Positions 20,804-24,739 of a DNA stretch of 24,739 bases are shown here, piece after piece (positions within the stretch are counted from its first letter, which is position 1; the number at the start of each line of letters is the position of its first letter). Made by a program: the position numbers and the translations under genes. Under the pieces are notes generated by a model. The model searched no databases and was not told the origin of the DNA. It worked only from the letters and a program-made list of their open reading frames with translations. Origin of the DNA: Podochytrium sp. JEL0797. Taxonomy: Eukaryota > Chytridiomycota > Chytridiomycetes > Chytridiales > Chytriomycetaceae. The stretch spans positions 1-24,739 of the forward strand of contig JADGJG010000301.1 in assembly GCA_027596195.1 (NCBI GenBank), read 5' to 3'.

Positions 20804-22123
20804 TTATCCAATATTTGCGCCGTTGGATTTCTCGTGAATCACACCCATAATCCTCCGCTTGACACCCTCATCCACCTTAAACTTTCTGGCAAACAAGAAC
20901 CCATCCTCCATCGCCTTCTCAATCACCTCCCAATCCATCCCCCCCAACCAGCAAGGTCCATCCCCATGCCCCCGCGTCGGCTTGGACGTCTTACACCCAA
21001 ACGTACTCCACTGCTTAAACATGACATTCTGATCCCCCTCCCCCTCCGCCACCGTCCCCCGAAACTCCACACTACTCTCCAACAAGCTCGGAAAAAACGT
21101 CTCATCACTCCCAAAACTCCCCCCCAAAAACGACTTCCACTCGCGCGCAGCGTCACTCTCGACCGCGTGTTTCGCAAACGGTTTCGTGAGCACGACCCAC
21201 TGCGTACCTTTATACACGGGTGCGCCGTGCGGTGTGCGGTGCCATTTTTTGCATGTCCAGTCGGCGCAGTATCCGCGGTGGAAATTGCATTCGGCAATGT
21301 TAATGAGGGATGTGAGTGGGGTGCATGTGAGTCGGTGTGTTCCCCCGCGTGTGTCATAGACTACGTTTTCGCCGACTTGGTAGAGTGTTTGGATGCGTTG
21401 TTTGATTGTGTGGAGGGGTTGAATGGGGAACGCGGTTCCGTCGAGGAGGACAAACATGTCCCATTCGAAGAGGTGGGTGGTGGAGAGGTGTAATGCGTGT
21501 TGGAGGAGAGAGAGTTCGGCGCCAATGATTTCGATTTGGCCCCATCCGCTGTTGAACGCGGATTCTAGAACAATCACGTTTTGGGTTTGGGAAAAGTGGC
21601 GGTGGAGTGATTGAACGAGGGCGGGAGGGGCTTTGGAGTCGATGTGGATCAGGAATAGATCGTGTGGGGTCCAGAGGAGGCCAATCAGGTCGATGGAACC
21701 GCTAATCGTTTCGTTGTTGTGGCAGAGGATTCCGTATGCGGTTCGTGCGCCTACTATGGGCGGAGATAGAGAAGACTCGTTGTAGAATGAATAGAGGCTT
21801 GGGAATCGATTTGGAGGTGGAGGATGGCTCGTTAACGACGAGTTGGTGTGTGGTAGTGACTCAGTTGAGTTTGTTATCGGGCTGGTGCCAGAGCTATCGG
21901 GTATTGCTATCGGAGGGGATATAGACTCGTCACCAATGCCAGAATGGCTGGAATCTGGTCCCGTTGCATCCAGGTTCCAGCGAATCGGGTCGATGACTTC
22001 CCGCTGCGGTCGAGGCCGTAGGAGCATGTAAACTTCCTGGGCTGCAACTAGAACCACACATAGAACGACTATTGAGATGATTTGGCTGCGGAATCGGCGA
22101 GACATGGACCACAGCGATTGCAT
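20804..22123 (-). CDS. Type II membrane glycosyltransferase, GT14 / core-2 branching-like
   Basis: This is a single open frame of 439 residues with no intron, starting at the ATG 22123 (MQSLWSMSRRFRSQ). A short basic cytosolic tail is followed by one membrane helix at about residues 14-34 (IISIVVLCVVLVAAQ), the type II topology of Golgi transferases, then a Ser/Pro-rich stem. The catalytic part begins near AYGILCHNNETISG and includes LFLIHIDSKAPP, a metal/donor-site-like LFEWDMFVLLDGTAFPI, YKGTQWVVLTKPFAKH and SDETFFPSLLESS, the order seen in the Core-2/I-branching and xylosyltransferase family (GT14). It probably adds GlcNAc or a related sugar to secretory glycoproteins; donor and acceptor cannot be read from sequence. 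It lies 123 bp upstream of the acyltransferase and 76 bp downstream of the carrier, all on the minus strand. It is intronless, unlike every neighbour. Confidence 0.8.
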   Translation of the reverse strand: MQSLWSMSRRFRSQIISIVVLCVVLVAAQEVYMLLRPRPQREVIDPIRWNLDATGPDSSHSGIGDESISPPIAIPDSSGTSPITNSTESLPHTNSSLTSHPPPPNRFPSLYSFYNESSLSPPIVGARTAYGILCHNNETISGSIDLIGLLWTPHDLFLIHIDSKAPPALVQSLHRHFSQTQNVIVLESAFNSGWGQIEIIGAELSLLQHALHLSTTHLFEWDMFVLLDGTAFPIQPLHTIKQRIQTLYQVGENVVYDTRGGTHRLTCTPLTSLINIAECNFHRGYCADWTCKKWHRTPHGAPVYKGTQWVVLTKPFAKHAVESDAAREWKSFLGGSFGSDETFFPSLLESSVEFRGTVAEGEGDQNVMFKQWSTFGCKTSKPTRGHGDGPCWLGGMDWEVIEKAMEDGFLFARKFKVDEGVKRRIMGVIHEKSNGANIG

Positions 22124-22199
22124 CGCCTTTCGCGAAAACAAAATATTTCTTTTGAGATGTGAATAACCCTTCCTCCCTTCCCTTCCCTTTCTTCATGAA

Positions 22200-23340
22200 C
22201 TATCGCATGAACTCACGAAACATGACCACAGACACAACAAGAGCAACGCTGATCCACCCCATCGATTCAGGCAAATCTTGCAGGGATGCTTGATGTTCCA
22301 CCCACAGAGACTTGATCCACTCAAGCACCACAAACGTCAACACCGTATGTGGCCCGAGCCGCGCAAACGCCGGAGTCCACCCTTTGAAAAACGTGGTTAC
22401 TCCTTCTGTTCGCCAAATTTGGACCCCAGTCCCCCACGTTCCAGCACCCACTCCCCTCTGCGCCATGATTCGACTCTTTATCACGTCTATGGGGCTACAG
22501 ATCGTTGTTGCAACAAGTGCAGCGAGAACGCTGGCTGTGAAATGGACCGCGAATCCGTCCGTCATTTGGTTCGACGCGATCATTACGTTTTTGACAGTGT
22601 CGTAGGTGGCAATTTGACCGACTGTCATGAAAATGGCACGGAGCACGTTCGCACTGACTCCGTTGAAGAGAGCCAAGAGACCCTCTGTTTGAACGATGGT
22701 GATGATTCCGTGGACGGCGGATTTGTAGTTTCGGCGTTCTTTTGGGGGTAATTTTCCGTCGATTTGCATTCTGGGATCATGTTTCAGTGTCATTTCAGTA
22801 AGAAAGGTTCCATTCGTCTGATTCGTCGCGTCGCTTCACCTCACGTTGACCAAGTCCGCAGGCGACCCAACCAGGCCTCCGACCGCACCACCAATCGAGG
22901 CTGCGAGAATTCGGGCAAGAAGAGGGCTGAATGCATGAAGCGAGGTGGATTGGAGGGACTCCTTGGCGCTTTCGTCTGGTTGTTCAACAGAATCAAAAAA
23001 TGGATCGAAAACACGTGCTTTGGCTTATCCAAATCAACAATAACTCACACACAGCGAACCGGGCACTTGAATAGGTCAATTGCCTCAACATGGATGCATC
23101 CACGCCCTTGTAGAGAACCAACAGGCCACCAGGCTCGTTGCGGATCATGTCGGCAAGAAGCATCGAGATGGATACGCCTGCGGCTGTTGTTTGCAGGCGC
23201 ACTTTGAGGCTGTCGAGTGGGTGGGTGGCCACGCCGGCAATAGCGCTTGCGGTTCCCCCGATCCACCACTGGTTGGGTTCTGTTTTGGCGGACATTTTCG
23301 AAATGGATCCTGCTGGCGCGTGCAGACCAAACGGCCACAT
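22200..23340 (-). CDS. DIC1: Mitochondrial carrier, dicarboxylate carrier-like
   Basis: Exons, reading leftward, are 23340-23049, 22975-22840 and 22770-22200 (332 residues). The three carrier signatures are present: THPLDSLKVRLQ, GSPADLVNVRMQ (restored exactly across the second intron) and CSPIDVIKSRIM. The segments RFAVYESAKESL, ERRNYKSAVHGI, TASVLAALVATTICSP and GWTPAFARLGPHTVLTF closely follow yeast Dic1, which exchanges malate or succinate for phosphate across the inner membrane; substrate is inferred from this similarity. Two start codons fit: the first ATG at 23340 (MWPFGLHAPAG) and one at 23295 (MSAKTEPNQWWIGG), which would give 317 residues and a length nearer the family norm. A C-terminal extension with an extra hydrophobic stretch (GWISVALVVSVVMF) is unusual for the family. 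It is divergent from COX4. Confidence 0.82.
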
Positions 23341-23589
23341 CCTCCTCAACCCACCCTTATGAAAGTTATGGAGTTCACGGTGGACGCGTATTACGTTAAT
23401 TGGGGTGATTGATGTGGAATCGCGTATTCCAAATCGACAGTCGCGTTTAGATTTATTGCGCGTAGTTCGCAAGACTTGAACAATCCGTCACTCCATACCA
23501 TGCTCTCAGAACTCTTCTGCAAGAACCCTCCTTCAGTAACTCTTTCTGGCCGCTCCAGTTTTGCGCTTTTTTCTCTCCATCACCAAAAA
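23341..23589. promoter_or_regulatory. Divergent promoter region shared by the mitochondrial carrier and COX4
   Basis: About 249 bp separate the first ATG of the carrier from the COX4 ATG (294 bp if the carrier starts at 23295). Both products act in the mitochondrial inner membrane. No defined factor site is claimed. Confidence 0.5.
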
Positions 23590-24445
23590 ATGTTTGCCCT
23601 CCGCAGAGCCACGTCCGCTTTGGCCTTGCGTCGCACCTCGGCCAAGACCTTTGCCACTGCTGCCGTTGCCAGAGACTCGAAGCACGTCGAAGGTTCGTTT
23701 TGTGCTGGCTGTATGGTGGGGGAGTGATTCGTGCGAGGGGGGGAGATGGCGGATCACTAGGAACTCTAGGGACCAGGGACACTCGCGTGCTAGGGACACA
23801 TCTACGGAGAGCTAGGGCAAATGCGCGGAAGCGCTCGAATGCCAGGCCGGATCCAACCTCCCCGTGTGGGCCACCAACCAGATCGCTTTGAAGATCGCCC
23901 CGCGTCTAAACCGAACCCCCACCTCGAAACAGCCAAAGAAGACCCCTTCAACCTCCCCATCCCGGGATACCGTGCCCCCGGCCAAATCGCGCACAACTGG
24001 GAAATCGCGACCGGAAACGAGCGTTACGAGTACGTCAAGAAACTCGCGGGCGAGGAGCCATGGGAGGACATGCAACCGTACGTCATGACCTCGAAGCCGA
24101 CTGCGCAGAACCCGTTTATTGTGCGTGGGCAGGACCCGGAGAAGTATGTGGGTTGCACTGGTGAGTTTGGGGGACCCCCGGGTGCGGTGGTGGAGATGGA
24201 GGAGGAGTCATGCTGATGAGGCACACCCAATTTTTTTCTTCTCTGGTAGGATTCCCGGCTGACACCCACGAGGCTGTTTGGTTGACGCTCCGTCCTCACC
24301 GTGGAGTTGACAGATGCCCCCACTGCGGTGCGTTTCTCTGATTCTTTTCTTTTCCGTTTTTTCTTCTGCATCGTGTTTTTTGTTGCTGAATTTGTTTACA
24401 GGAAGCGCATTCAAGTACGAGCAGGCCGAGGCTCACCACCACTAA
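23590..24445 (+). CDS. COX4: Cytochrome c oxidase subunit 4 (mammalian COX5B family)
   Basis: Proposed exons are 23590-23692, 23933-24160, 24250-24327 and 24402-24445, giving 150 residues, close to yeast Cox4. The nuclear-encoded subunit sits on the matrix side of complex IV and binds zinc. Exon one is a typical matrix presequence (MFALRRATSALALRRTSAK), basic and lacking acidic residues. The core reads KYVGCTGFPADTHEAVWL followed by VDRCPHCGSAFKY; Cys, His and the CxxC pair match the four zinc ligands of the yeast subunit. The His-rich end (EAHHH) is also family-like. The first intron is 240 bp, far longer than others here; I placed its end at 23932 after a TCTAAACC branch-like site, but an acceptor after 23845 keeps the same phase and would add 29 residues. 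AATAAA is at 24516-24521. Confidence 0.9.
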
Positions 24446-24739
24446 ATATAAGGTGTACTCCTCAAACTCACTCGTTTGATTCTTTGGCGTATTCCCCATA
24501 TTCGAAAACGCTGGAAATAAAAGTCAAAAATCCATATCCTACATTGTTGTCTGTTTTCTGCATTGATTGTTCCCAGACTACTCTGCGGCGTCAAAGGCGT
24601 GAAATCCGAGCGGAACAAGGTTTTGGCAAACTTTGCCGGAAGGTGCATTTCGCATTCGAAAATCTCGCAATTGTCCTACACATGGTTCCTTCATTCGGAT
24701 TTATCCGGAATCGCGTCGTATCGATAAGGAAGGGGGGGG
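24446..24739. other. COX4 3' region and right edge
   Basis: AATAAA at 24516-24521 likely serves COX4. Beyond about 24560 the minus strand has exon-like reading in two frames, so the 3' end of another minus-strand gene may enter here, but the window ends in a G-run before it can be tested. Confidence 0.4.

Noticed and set aside
20711..21493. Plus-strand frame of 260 codons opposite the glycosyltransferase.
   Set aside because: It is rich in Pro, Arg and His as expected of an antisense shadow. The minus-strand frame has membrane anchor and family motifs.
24442..24680. Possible 3' end of a minus-strand gene at the right edge.
   Set aside because: Two frames read plausibly (one ending at 24442, another near 24580) with an acceptor-like GTGTAG upstream, but there is too little sequence before the edge to choose or name anything.
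1..24739. Search by eye for tRNA, rRNA, CRISPR, transposase or reverse transcriptase sequences.
   Set aside because: No cloverleaf B-box-like sequence in a suitable context, no regularly spaced short repeats with unique spacers, and no transposase or polymerase motifs were seen. A covariance-model scan was not possible.

Overview
The window is eukaryotic nuclear DNA from a fungus, probably an early-diverging (chytrid-like) one. The fungal call rests on a fused two-domain HIS7, a glycerophosphocholine acyltransferase of the fungal/plant type, RCF1 and a fungal-style COX4, together with compact gene spacing and many short GT-AG introns (mostly 47-91 bp, often with a CTAAC/CTAAAC-like branch site). 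The chytrid assignment is inference. Introns were placed by eye from reading phase and splice consensus.

Region 1 (1-8512) is accessory in character. It holds three same-strand paralogues for Ser/Thr/Ala-rich, probably GPI-anchored surface proteins: one cut by the left edge (1-1724), a short one (2351-3007) and a long one (6014-8512). They share a signal peptide, Thr-rich modules and a C-terminal block containing FNVLQGFAD plus a hydrophobic tail. The two long ones also share a central folded-looking domain. The family grows in two ways: an 81-bp in-exon tandem repeat and tandem duplication of whole exon-plus-intron units of about 210 bp. Between the second and third genes lies a region (3306-5210) with gene-like fragments in several frames that I could not resolve into one gene.

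Region 2 (8746-19023) is housekeeping. RCF1 (HIG1 domain, respiratory supercomplex factor) is divergent from a roughly 2,100-residue coiled-coil golgin ending in a GRIP domain. HIS7 (imidazole glycerol phosphate synthase) follows. The golgin coil carries about a dozen recurring Cys-X-His motifs in tandem modules, the most unusual protein feature here.

Region 3 (19190-24739) has three minus-strand genes packed head to tail: a DIC1-like mitochondrial carrier, a type II membrane GT14-like glycosyltransferase and a GPC1-like acyltransferase. COX4 (mammalian COX5B family) runs divergently from the carrier, so two mitochondrial genes share one short promoter region. The acyltransferase has a likely frame break at a C homopolymer just before its first membrane helix. 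No tRNA, rRNA, CRISPR or transposase gene was recognised.
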